In this document: one piece after another, positions 1-8,046 of the stretch
Position numbering within the stretch: the stretch's first letter is position 1
Layout of the letters: the number at the start of each line of letters is the position of its first letter
NCBI GenBank assembly: GCA_016202695.1
Contig: JACQOE010000025.1
Coordinates: 1-64,000 of the forward strand
Length of the DNA stretch: 64,000 nt
Direction: 5' to 3'
Source of the DNA: Pseudomonadota bacterium
GTDB lineage: Bacteria > Pseudomonadota > Alphaproteobacteria > JACQOE01
The notes under the pieces: model-generated
What the model was told of the DNA's origin: nothing
Seen by the model: the letters and a program-made list of their open reading frames with translations, nothing else
The model's database searches: none
Translations under genes and position numbers: made by a program

Positions 1-40
1 CGGGTCGCGCGGCTTCGCCGCTTGCCCGGGGTGACGATAG
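1..40. repeat. Partial copy of a dispersed palindromic repeat
   Basis: The first 40 bases match the right half of the repeat at 18371-18412 with a single c/t difference in the ggcttcgccgc core. Both end in ttgcccggggtgacgat. The window begins inside the element, so only one arm is visible. This is a non-coding repeat, not a gene end. Confidence 0.8.
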
Positions 41-100
41 CCGGAGAGCCTCTTGGGCATTTTCTCGGCGGCATGGCCCTTGTAGTAGGTTTAAGTAACG

Positions 101-1114
101 TCACCGGGCATTGCCCGTCTCGCCGCCGCCATTCACGATCTTGGCATATAGCGCTCGCTCGGACGGTAGTGCGTAGTCAAGCCGAAATTCGGCGCGCTCA
201 GGCCACGGAAGGGCCTTGCCCGCAAAGGTCACGGGGGTCCCATCGCCTCCCGCACATCGCAGCCGCTGATAGTAACTCACGGCATCGTCACCGTACGGCA
301 GAAGCACCAGATGCTCGCCCATCTGCACGGCCAAGCCACAGGCCCAATGGGGTTGATTGAGCAGGACAATGGCTGGCTCACTGGCAGTAGCGTCAGGAGC
401 TTCCTGATAGAAGGACTTGATCAAGCATATGTCTGGCTGCTGGATTTGCTTGCGAACCAGATCGACTTCCTTTCGAAACGCGTAGCGATACCCAAGTGAG
501 GCGAACGCCGCCAAGTATGCTGCCCGCAGCCACGATACACTTGCCCGCCGGGGTGATACCTGATGCCGAAAGCGGACCGAAAGCGACGAGGTTGGCCAAC
601 CTCTTCCCTCGCGCCATCGACGCGTCAATTCCGCGTTCAGGTGATCCAATGCGCCGGGCGCATTAGTCTCGGGCACCCCGGCGATCGAAAGCTTGCCGTC
701 GGCAGACCATTCGGCTTCTACGTTCGCCCCGATCCCGCCTTCTGCTTGACAATGGGCAGTGTACGAGTTCCCCGGCTTATGTCGACGGAAGTCTCGGACC
801 CTCTCGATCTCTGCTGCATGACTATCAATCTGATGACCGGCGGTGCTGTTGCAGTCCCGGCAGGTCAACACGAGCCGCCGTCCACCAAGGGCACGCGGCG
901 GAACATGCTCTCGGGTGAGCAGCGGCGCTTGATCCTCCGTGAATCCGCGAAGACACAACGGGCAAACGTAATAACGCGGAAGCCCAAGGCCAAGTTGCGC
1001 AAACGCCTCGGCCCCGGCACTCCAATCGCGGAGGTTAAGGCACGCTCGTCCACTGGTAATCATGTCGCCCATGTAGGCACCCCCGTCTCCAACGCCAAGC
1101 TCAAGCGGGGACAT
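101..1114 (-). CDS. HNH-type endonuclease domain protein
   Basis: This 337-residue protein carries a zinc-finger-like HNH core near its N-terminus: Cys51-x2-Cys54, then Glu69-His70 in an EHVPP segment, then Cys85-x2-Cys88-Asn89. The pattern is typical of HNH nuclease folds, where His and Asn line the active site and the cysteines hold a structural metal. The remaining 240 residues match nothing I recognise and may bind DNA or a partner. The DNA is less GC-rich than its neighbours, and the gene stands alone beside a repeat, so acquisition by transfer is possible. The start is uncertain: Met15 or Met18 would also serve. Biological role (defence, mobile element, repair) is unknown. Confidence 0.7.
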   Translation of the reverse strand: MSPLELGVGDGGAYMGDMITSGRACLNLRDWSAGAEAFAQLGLGLPRYYVCPLCLRGFTEDQAPLLTREHVPPRALGGRRLVLTCRDCNSTAGHQIDSHAAEIERVRDFRRHKPGNSYTAHCQAEGGIGANVEAEWSADGKLSIAGVPETNAPGALDHLNAELTRRWREGRGWPTSSLSVRFRHQVSPRRASVSWLRAAYLAAFASLGYRYAFRKEVDLVRKQIQQPDICLIKSFYQEAPDATASEPAIVLLNQPHWACGLAVQMGEHLVLLPYGDDAVSYYQRLRCAGGDGTPVTFAGKALPWPERAEFRLDYALPSERALYAKIVNGGGETGNAR

Positions 1115-1201
1115 GCCCTCAGGATCCCGTGATCGGCGAGCCTAGGAGCGCCCCTCGGCGGGCGGTTGCGGCGCGAAGCCCTTGACAGCCGGACGTTTTT
1201 A

Positions 1202-1212
1202 TGGTACCAAAT
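1202..1212. promoter_or_regulatory. TGGTACCA palindrome upstream of the HNH gene
   Basis: The core tggtacca is a perfect palindrome about 90 bases upstream of the HNH gene start on the minus strand. It is followed on the plus strand by ttggcac, which resembles a second half-site. Several GntR-family regulators recognise TGGTnnACCA-like sequences, so this is a possible operator. No regulator gene lies beside it. Confidence 0.2.
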
Positions 1213-1234
1213 TGGCACACTCGCGCCGAGGAGG

Positions 1235-1295
1235 AAAGGGCGCCTGGGCGAAGGTCCGGGCGCCTTTGCGTTTCCGGGGGGGCCAGAACGCCCCC
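1235..1295 (-). terminator. Two hairpins after the last hyuB gene
   Basis: Directly downstream of the hyuB1 stop on the minus strand lie two inverted repeats. The first pairs 1290-1295 with 1278-1283 (GGGGGC/GCCCCC, 6-base loop). The second pairs 1259-1267 with 1235-1244 (AAAGGCGCC arms, one bulged base) and ends in TTT followed by CCTCC. This could end transcription of the hyu operon, but the T-run is short. Confidence 0.35.
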
Positions 1296-1299
1296 GCCC

Positions 1300-2919
1300 C
1301 TATCTCGTCACGTAGCCCATCAGGCGGTCGCGGGCGACGAGCCCGGGGTCGCGCTCGGCCTCGGGGCCGAAGCCGCCGCCGCCGGGAAGGGTGAGCTGGA
1401 GGGTGTCGCCCTTCTTGAGGAAATACTTGCCCTTGGCGTCCTTCCACTCGCCGTTGATGTGGACCGCGCCGAGGCCGCCGGGTCCGCCGCCCTTGATGCC
1501 GGGGGCCGGGTTGCGGGTCCGCTCGGCGAGGAAGACCACGGTCACCGGGGTATCGGACTCGCTCTCGACCAGCACGTCCTGGCCGAGCCCGCCGCGGTGC
1601 CGGCCCCGCCCGCCGGAATCGGGGGTGAGACGCTTGAAGTGGAAGAAGAAGGGCGAGACCTGCTCGCACACCTCGACCGGCGAGGAGGAGGCGTTGGAGG
1701 GCCAGCACAGGCACTGCTCGCCGTCGCGGGATGCGAGCGCGCCCATGCCGCCGTTGAAGAACATGGTGTTGGCGTAGGTCTTGCCGTTCGGGCGCACCCC
1801 CGATTGGGTGATGTTCCAGATCGGCGAGCCGGGCCCGGCCATCACCCGGTGCGGCGCCACATCGGCCAGGGCCGAGAGCACCATCGGCGGCAGGTAGTGG
1901 CCGACCATGGCGCGGAGCCCCACCGCGGTCGGGAACCTCGGGTTCAGGATCGAGCCCTCGGGCGCCATCACCCTCACCGCCCGGAACACCCCCTCGTTGT
2001 TGGGGAGGCTGGGCGAGAACACGCATTTGAGCGCGTAGGAGGTGTAGGCGAAGGTGTAGCAGAGCGGCGCGTTGACCGCGTTGCCCTGCGCCGGAGAGGA
2101 GCCGGCGTAGTCGCAAATCACCTCGTCGCCGGAGATGGTCAGCGCCAGCTTGAGCGTGATCGGCGAGCCGGAGCCGTCCATCGCCGCCTCGGCGTGGTAG
2201 GTGCCGTCGGGCACCGCGCGGATCGCGGCCCGCATCGCCCGCTCGCAGCGGCCCTGGATCTCGGCCGCCAGCTCCTTGAGCGAGGCGAGACCGTACTCGG
2301 CCATCACCTCGATCAGGCGCTTCGCCATCAGCTCGTGCGCGGTCACCTGCGCCCAGAGGTCGCCGACCGTCTCGTCGGGGGTGCGCACCGCCGCGCGCAG
2401 GAGCTTGAAGAAGGTGTCGTCCGGCTTGCCCTCGTGGATGAACTTCATCGGCGGCATGAAGAAGCCCTCCTCGAACACCTCGCGCGGCAACGCCGAGCGG
2501 AGGTGCCCGCCGATGTCGGGGGCGTGGGCGGTCGAGCCCGAGAAGGCTACGATACGCCCCTCCCTGAAGATCGGCCGGCAGACGGTGATGTCGGGGAGGT
2601 GCCCGGTGCCCTTCCAGGGGTCGTTGAGGATCAGCACGTCGCCCGGGCGCATGTTCTCCTTGCCGATGTCGGCGATGAAGTGCTTCACGCTCCGCGGCAC
2701 GGTGCCGATGAAGGAGGGGATCGAGCCCGTGCCCTGGACCAGCGAGTTGCCGTCCTCGTCGCAGATGACGCAGGAGAAGTCGAGCGACTCGTAGACCAGG
2801 GTCGAGAACGAGGTGCGCAAGAGCGCCGCGCTCGCCTCGTCGACCACCGAGATGAGGCGCGTCCACAGCACCTCCAGCATCACCGGATCGAAGGCGCCCT
2901 CGGCGTGCCGCTCGCTCAT
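1300..2919 (-). CDS. Hydantoinase B / oxoprolinase family subunit, paralogue 1
   Basis: This 539-residue protein has the usual size and marks of the HyuB/AcxB family: NDPWKGTGHLPD at residues 99-110, a PDIGGHLRS segment, PPMKF, a GGRGRHRGGLGQ glycine-rich loop, and a C-terminal PGGGGFGP. Family members act with a HyuA partner in ATP-dependent opening of hydantoin or oxoproline rings, or in carboxylation of ketones. It is the last of four tandem hyuB genes behind one hyuA. It is separated from paralogue 2 by about 200 bases that hold a palindromic repeat, so its expression may differ from the others. It groups with paralogue 2 by the shared GGHLRSALPRE segment. Substrate is unknown. Confidence 0.9.
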   Translation of the reverse strand: MSERHAEGAFDPVMLEVLWTRLISVVDEASAALLRTSFSTLVYESLDFSCVICDEDGNSLVQGTGSIPSFIGTVPRSVKHFIADIGKENMRPGDVLILNDPWKGTGHLPDITVCRPIFREGRIVAFSGSTAHAPDIGGHLRSALPREVFEEGFFMPPMKFIHEGKPDDTFFKLLRAAVRTPDETVGDLWAQVTAHELMAKRLIEVMAEYGLASLKELAAEIQGRCERAMRAAIRAVPDGTYHAEAAMDGSGSPITLKLALTISGDEVICDYAGSSPAQGNAVNAPLCYTFAYTSYALKCVFSPSLPNNEGVFRAVRVMAPEGSILNPRFPTAVGLRAMVGHYLPPMVLSALADVAPHRVMAGPGSPIWNITQSGVRPNGKTYANTMFFNGGMGALASRDGEQCLCWPSNASSSPVEVCEQVSPFFFHFKRLTPDSGGRGRHRGGLGQDVLVESESDTPVTVVFLAERTRNPAPGIKGGGPGGLGAVHINGEWKDAKGKYFLKKGDTLQLTLPGGGGFGPEAERDPGLVARDRLMGYVTR

Positions 2920-3004
2920 GCTCCCGCTCCTCTTCCCTGTCCCCGGCGCGCGTTGCGCCCAACTTCAGGGCTGGTCTACGAATCGGGCCGCTTCCCTTCT
3001 TCTC

Positions 3005-3077
3005 GTCACCCCCGCGAAAGCGGGGGTCCATCTCGCGCCCGGAAAGTCTGGATTCCCGCTTGCGCGGGAATGACGAT
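3005..3077. repeat. Composite palindromic repeat between hyuB1 and hyuB2
   Basis: A gtcacccccgcgaaagcggg hairpin is followed by a second hairpin, attcccgcttgcgcgggaat, with tgacgat at the edge. The same two-hairpin architecture appears in the opposite orientation at 20524-20606. It sits in the only sizeable gap of the hyu operon, where it could act as an RNA hairpin that lowers read-through or protects the upstream mRNA. Confidence 0.8.
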
Positions 3078-3121
3078 CAGGGACCGCCGGGCGACGAGCC
3101 TCCGATTCCTTCACCGGGCCC

Positions 3122-4735
3122 TCACTCGGCGACGTAGCCCATCCGCCGGTCGCGCTCGACCAGCCCGGGATCGCGCGCCCCCGGCGGCCCGTAGCCCCCG
3201 CCGCCGGGCGTGCGCATCATCAGGGTGTCGCCCTTGCCCAGCACGTGCTTGGCCTTGGGATCGGCCGGCCGGCCGTTGATCTCGATCGCGCCCACCCGCC
3301 CGGGCCCGCCGCCGGCGATGCCGGGGGCGGCGGCGCGGGTGCGCTCGGCCAGGAAGACCACGGTGACGGGGGTCTCCGACTCGCACTCGATCAGCATCTC
3401 CTGGCCCAGCCCGCCGCGGAACCGGCCCCTGCCGCCCGAACCCGCGGCGAGGCGCTTGTGGCGGAACAGGAAGGGCGCGTTCCGCTCCATCATCTCCACC
3501 GGCACGTTGGAGATGTTGGACGGCCAGGAGAGCGCGCTCTGCCCGTCGCGGAAGGGAAGCGCGCCCATGCCACCGTTGAAGAAGAAGTTGTTGGCGTAAG
3601 GTTTCCCGCCCTCGCGCACCCCCGACTGGGTGATGTTCCAGAGCGGCGAGCCGGCGCCGGCCATCACCTTCCCGGGGATGACGCGGGCGAGCGCACCCAG
3701 GACGAGGGCCGGCAGGTAGTGGCCGACCATGGCGCGAAGGCCGACCGCGGTCGGGTAGAGCGGGTTGACGATCGAGCGCTCGGGGGCCGTCACCCTGACC
3801 GAGCGGAAGACGCCCTCGTTGTTGGGGAGGCGGGGCGAGAGCGCGGCCTTGAGCGCGAAGGCCGTCATTGCGAAGGTGTAGCACATCGGGCAATTGAGGG
3901 CGTTGCCCTGCGCCGGGGAGGAGCCGGCGTAGTCGGCCAGCGCCTCGTCGCCGGCGATGGTGAGGGCGAGGCGGAGCGTGACCGGCGCGGTCGTGCCGTC
4001 GGTCTCGAGCTCGTTCCGATAGGTGCCGTCGGGAAGCGCCCGGATGGCGGCGCGCATCGCCGCCTCGGCGCGGCCCTGGAACTCGTCGGCGAGCGGATCG
4101 AGCGAGGGCAGGCCGTAATCCGTCATCAGCTCGATGAGGCGCCGCTCGGCGAGGTCGAGCCCGGTGACCTGCGCCCACAGGTCGCCCAGGGTCTGGTCGG
4201 GGGTGCGCACGGCCGCCTCGATGAGGCGGATCAGCGCCTCGTCCGGCTCGCCCCCGTGGATGAACTTCATCGGCGGGATGAAGAAGCCCTCCTCGAACAC
4301 CTCGCGCGGCAGGGCCGAGCGCAGGTGCCCGCCGATGTCGGGGACGTGGGCGGTGGAGCCGACGAAGCCGACCAGCCGCCCGCCCAGGAACGCCGGCTTG
4401 ACCATGGTCACGTCGGGCAGGTGCCCGGTGGCGAGCCAGGGGTCGTTGGTGATCAGCACGTCGCCCGGGCGCATGTTGGCCGCCCCGATCTCGCGGATGA
4501 AGTGCTTCACCGAGGCCGGGAGGGTGCCGATGAAGGAAGGGATCGAATCCGTGTTCTGGGCCAGCGAGCGGCCCTTGGCGTCGCAGATCAGGCAGGCGAA
4601 GTCGTTGGACTCGTTGACCAGGGTGGAGAAGGCGACGCGCCGGAGCGTCTTCGCCTGCTCGTCGACGACCGAGATCAGCCGGGTCCACAGGACCTCGAGC
4701 GTGGCGGCGTCGAAGGGTCCGCCCGCGGGGGTCAT
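3122..4735 (-). CDS. Hydantoinase B / oxoprolinase family subunit, paralogue 2
   Basis: This 537-residue HyuB-family protein keeps the whole family core: NDPWLATGHLPD, PDIGGHLRSALPRE, IPPMKF, a GGRGRFRGGLGQ loop and a terminal PGGGGYGP. By eye it is closest to paralogue 1, sharing a run from GGHLRS to PPMKFIH that differs from the equivalent run in paralogues 3 and 4. The gene starts 33 bases after paralogue 3 ends, consistent with cotranscription from hyuA. Expected role is the second subunit of an ATP-dependent amidohydrolase or carboxylase. Which HyuB pairs with the single HyuA cannot be told from sequence. Confidence 0.9.
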   Translation of the reverse strand: MTPAGGPFDAATLEVLWTRLISVVDEQAKTLRRVAFSTLVNESNDFACLICDAKGRSLAQNTDSIPSFIGTLPASVKHFIREIGAANMRPGDVLITNDPWLATGHLPDVTMVKPAFLGGRLVGFVGSTAHVPDIGGHLRSALPREVFEEGFFIPPMKFIHGGEPDEALIRLIEAAVRTPDQTLGDLWAQVTGLDLAERRLIELMTDYGLPSLDPLADEFQGRAEAAMRAAIRALPDGTYRNELETDGTTAPVTLRLALTIAGDEALADYAGSSPAQGNALNCPMCYTFAMTAFALKAALSPRLPNNEGVFRSVRVTAPERSIVNPLYPTAVGLRAMVGHYLPALVLGALARVIPGKVMAGAGSPLWNITQSGVREGGKPYANNFFFNGGMGALPFRDGQSALSWPSNISNVPVEMMERNAPFLFRHKRLAAGSGGRGRFRGGLGQEMLIECESETPVTVVFLAERTRAAAPGIAGGGPGRVGAIEINGRPADPKAKHVLGKGDTLMMRTPGGGGYGPPGARDPGLVERDRRMGYVAE

Positions 4736-4768
4736 TTTTCCCGCCTTACCCCGTGCGGAGTGTGCGGA

Positions 4769-6415
4769 TCAGAGGCTGGCATAGCCCATCAGCCGGTCGC
4801 CGGCGGCGAGCTCCCGGTTCCGCTCCCCGGGCGGGCCGAAACCGCCGCCCCCCGGGGTGCAGAGCCGCACCGTCTGCCCCTCCTTGAGCACGTAGAGGAG
4901 CCGGTTGTCGATCACCTTGTCGTCGATCTCGACCCGGCCCAGCGCCCCCGCCTCGCCGCCGAACATGCCCGGGGCCGGATTCTTGGTCCGTTCGGCCAGG
5001 AAGATGATGGCGATCGGGGTCTTCGACTCGTTCTCGAACAGGATCTCCTGGCCCAGCCCGCCGCGGTGCCGGCCGCGCCCGCCGGAATCCGGGCGGAGCC
5101 GCTTGTGGCGGACGAACAGCGGGCTGTTCCGCTCCATCATCTCCACCGGCACGCCCGAGATGTTGGACGGCCAGCAGTAGGTGCTCTGCCCGTCGCGATT
5201 ATGCAGCGCGCCCATGCCGCCGTTGAAGAAGAAGACGTTGGCGTAGGTGCCGCCGCCCTCGCGCACCCCGGTCTGGATGATGCTCCAGAGGGGCGAGCCG
5301 GCGGCCGCCATCACCCGCTCGGGCATCACCCGGCTCAGCGCCCCGAAGATCAGCACCGGGAGATAGTGGCCGGTCCCCACCCGCCCGCCGACCGCGGCCG
5401 GAAAGCGGGGGTTGACGATCGACCCCTCGGGGGCGATCAGCCGGATCGAGCGGAACACCCCCTCGTTGTTGGGCAGCGTCGGCAGGAGCGCCGCCTTGAG
5501 CGCGTAGGCGGTCATGGCGAAGGTGTAGGTGGTGGTGCAGTTGAGCGCCCGGTCGACCTGGGGCGAGGTGCCGGTGTAGTCGACCGTCACCTCGTCGCCG
5601 GCGATGGTCACCTTGACCCGGTAGGTGATCGGCTCCTCCAGGCCGTCGGTCTCGAAGCCGAAGGAGTAGACGCCGTCGGGCACCGCCCGGACGGCCGCGC
5701 GCATCGCCCGCTCGCAGCGGCCGTGGATCTCGTCGGAAAGCTCGGTCAGCGTCTCCAGCCCGTACTCGTCCATCAGCTCCAGCACCCGGCGCTCCATCAG
5801 GTCGAGGCCGGTGAGCTGGGCGTAGATGTCGCCGACCGTCTGGTCGGGGGTGCGCACGGCGGCGCGCAGCAGGGTGAAGAGGGTCTGGTTCGGCCGGCCC
5901 TCGCTCAGCATCTTGAGGGGCGGGATGTGGAACCCCTCCTCGAACACCTCGCGCGGCTCGACCGAGCGGATCTTGCCGCCGATGTCGGGGACGTGCGCGG
6001 TGGAGGCGGCGAAGGCAACGATCCGCCCGCTCCGGAAGATCGGCTTGGCCACGGTCACGTCGTTGAGGTGGCCGGTGGCCACCCAGGGGTTGTTGGTTGT
6101 GAGCACGTCGCCGGGGCGCAGGCCGTCGAGCCCGAACTCCTTGATGAAGTGCTTCACGGTGACGGGAAGCGCGCCGATGAAGGAAGGGATCGAGTCGGTG
6201 TTCTGGACCAGCGACTGGCCGCGGACATCGGTGACGATGCAGGCGAAGTCGTTGGACTCGTTGACCAGCGTCGAAAAGGCGGCGCGGGTCAGCGCCTTCG
6301 CCGCCTCGTTGACGGTGGAGATGAGGCGCGTCCACAGCACCTCCAGCGTCGCCGCATCGAACCTCGGCCGCGTCTCCGTCTGCGCGCTCATGGCCTCGCC
6401 CTCACCTTCCCCCAT
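4769..6415 (-). CDS. Hydantoinase B / oxoprolinase family subunit, paralogue 3
   Basis: This 548-residue HyuB-family protein follows paralogue 4 with only a 9-base gap. It shares GGKIRSVEPRE and FHIPP with paralogue 4, marking a second subfamily. One position is odd: the motif read as NDPW in the other three copies is NNPW here (residues 108-111), so an otherwise conserved Asp is Asn. The TGHLND segment that follows is present. The asparagine may alter metal or substrate handling, or make this copy structural. The start could also be Met9 (base 6391); both starts have a purine-rich stretch upstream. Confidence 0.9.
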   Translation of the reverse strand: MGEGEGEAMSAQTETRPRFDAATLEVLWTRLISTVNEAAKALTRAAFSTLVNESNDFACIVTDVRGQSLVQNTDSIPSFIGALPVTVKHFIKEFGLDGLRPGDVLTTNNPWVATGHLNDVTVAKPIFRSGRIVAFAASTAHVPDIGGKIRSVEPREVFEEGFHIPPLKMLSEGRPNQTLFTLLRAAVRTPDQTVGDIYAQLTGLDLMERRVLELMDEYGLETLTELSDEIHGRCERAMRAAVRAVPDGVYSFGFETDGLEEPITYRVKVTIAGDEVTVDYTGTSPQVDRALNCTTTYTFAMTAYALKAALLPTLPNNEGVFRSIRLIAPEGSIVNPRFPAAVGGRVGTGHYLPVLIFGALSRVMPERVMAAAGSPLWSIIQTGVREGGGTYANVFFFNGGMGALHNRDGQSTYCWPSNISGVPVEMMERNSPLFVRHKRLRPDSGGRGRHRGGLGQEILFENESKTPIAIIFLAERTKNPAPGMFGGEAGALGRVEIDDKVIDNRLLYVLKEGQTVRLCTPGGGGFGPPGERNRELAAGDRLMGYASL

Positions 6416-6424
6416 CCCCGGTCC

Positions 6425-8044
6425 TCAGTCCTCGACGTAGCCCAGCAGCCGGTCGCGCGCGCGCGCGGCCGCACCGCGCTCCTCGGGCGGGCCGTAGCCG
6501 CCGCCGCCCGGCGTCCGCAGCAAAAGCGTCGCGCCCTTCTGCAGCACGTACTGATGGCGGGTGTCCATCGAGGTGCCGTCGATCACCACGTCGCCCCGTC
6601 CGCCCTCGCGTCCGCCGAGGAGCCCCGGCGCGGGGATGCGGGTGCGCTCGGCGAGGAAGATCACGGCGATCGGGCTCTCGGACTCGTTCTCCATGTAGAT
6701 GTCCTGCCCGAGGCCGCCGCGGTGGCGCCCGTCGCCCCCCGAGTTGGGACGGAGCCGCTTGTAGCGGAAGAAGAACGGGCTGTTCTGCTCGGCGACCTCC
6801 ACCGGCGTCGAGGAGATGTTGCTCGGCCAGGAGATCGTCGACTCCCCGTCCTTGGCCCTCACCGCCCCCATGCCGCCGTTGAAGAAGAGGTTGTTGGCAT
6901 AGGGTTTGCCGTTCGGCCGCACGCCCGACTGGGTGCAGTTCCAGAGCGGCGAGCCGGGCGCCGCCATCACCCGCTCGGGCAGCACCTTGGCGAGCGCGCC
7001 GAATACCACCGCCGGCACGTAGTGGCCGGTGTTCGAGCGCCCGCCGACGGCGGCCGGGAACAGCGGATTGAGGATCGAGTTCTCCGGCACCGAGATGGTG
7101 ATCGGACGGAACACCCCCTCGCAGTTCGCGATCTCGGGCAGGAGCGCGCACTTCACCGCATAGGCCACCATCGCGAAGGTGTAGCAGAGGCAGGTGTTGA
7201 TCGCGCGGGGCTGCACCGGCGAGGTGCCGGTGAAATCGGCGTGGATGGTCTCGTCGGCGACCGTGAGCCTCACCCTGAAGACGAAGGGCGCGTTGGGGGC
7301 GAGGCCGTCGGTCTTCATCTCGAACTCGTAGGACCCGTTGGGCACGCCGCGAATCGCCTCGCGCATCGCCGCCTCGCAGCGCCGGTTGAGCTCGTCGGAG
7401 AGCTCGGTGACGCGAGCGAGCGCGTAGTCGTCCATCAGCGCGTTGAGACGAAGGTCCATGAGGTCGAGGGCGGTGATCTGGGCGTAGATGTCGCCCACCG
7501 TCTGCTCGGGGGTGCGCACCTGCGCCTTGAGCACCCTGAAGAAGGTCTCGCTCGGCACGCCCTCGTGGAAGATCTTCATCGGCGGGATGTGGAATCCCTC
7601 CTCGAAGATCTCGCGCGGCTCGACCGAACGGATCTTGCCGCCGATGTCGGGGACGTGCGAGGTCGAGGCGGCGAAGGCCACGATCCGGCCGCCGCGAAAG
7701 ATCGGCCTCACCACGCACACGTCGTTGAGGTGCCCGGTCCCCTTCCACGGGTCGTTGGTGCAGAGGATGTCGCCCGATTTCATCCGCTCCACCCCGATCT
7801 CGCGGACGAAGTGCTTCACCGTCGAGGGAAGCGTCGAGATGAAGGACGGGATCGAGCCCGTGTTCTGGGCGACGAGGTGGCCGCGCTCGTCGGTAAGGAC
7901 GCAGGCGAAGTCGTTGGCCTCGTTGGAGAGCGTCGAAAAGGCGGTGCGCGTGACCGCCTTCGCCGCCTCGTCGACGATCGAGATCAGGCGCGTCCACAGC
8001 ACCTCGAGGGTGACCGCGCCGAAGGCGGGCGCGTGCTCGCTCAT
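6425..8044 (-). CDS. Hydantoinase B / oxoprolinase family subunit, paralogue 4
   Basis: This 539-residue HyuB-family protein lies immediately downstream of hyuA. Its ATG at 8044 is two bases after the hyuA TGA, and an in-frame GTG at 8050 overlaps that stop, so translational coupling is likely. The core motifs are intact: NDPWKGTGHLND, SHVPDIGGKIRS, HIPPMK, a GGDGRHRGGLGQ loop and PGGGGYGPP at the end. Its position makes it the best candidate for the main partner of the HyuA encoded upstream. A longer reading frame runs upstream to 8605, but that part overlaps hyuA in another frame and is not protein-like, so I start at 8044. Confidence 0.92.
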   Translation of the reverse strand: MSEHAPAFGAVTLEVLWTRLISIVDEAAKAVTRTAFSTLSNEANDFACVLTDERGHLVAQNTGSIPSFISTLPSTVKHFVREIGVERMKSGDILCTNDPWKGTGHLNDVCVVRPIFRGGRIVAFAASTSHVPDIGGKIRSVEPREIFEEGFHIPPMKIFHEGVPSETFFRVLKAQVRTPEQTVGDIYAQITALDLMDLRLNALMDDYALARVTELSDELNRRCEAAMREAIRGVPNGSYEFEMKTDGLAPNAPFVFRVRLTVADETIHADFTGTSPVQPRAINTCLCYTFAMVAYAVKCALLPEIANCEGVFRPITISVPENSILNPLFPAAVGGRSNTGHYVPAVVFGALAKVLPERVMAAPGSPLWNCTQSGVRPNGKPYANNLFFNGGMGAVRAKDGESTISWPSNISSTPVEVAEQNSPFFFRYKRLRPNSGGDGRHRGGLGQDIYMENESESPIAVIFLAERTRIPAPGLLGGREGGRGDVVIDGTSMDTRHQYVLQKGATLLLRTPGGGGYGPPEERGAAARARDRLLGYVED

Positions 8045-8046
8045 CG

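Noticed and set aside
1182-1210. A possible plus-strand promoter (TTGACA, then taccaa 17 bases on)
   Set aside because: The -35 is perfect but the -10 is poor, and it would read antisense to the hyu operon end with no gene in reach. The TGGTACCA palindrome there is listed separately.
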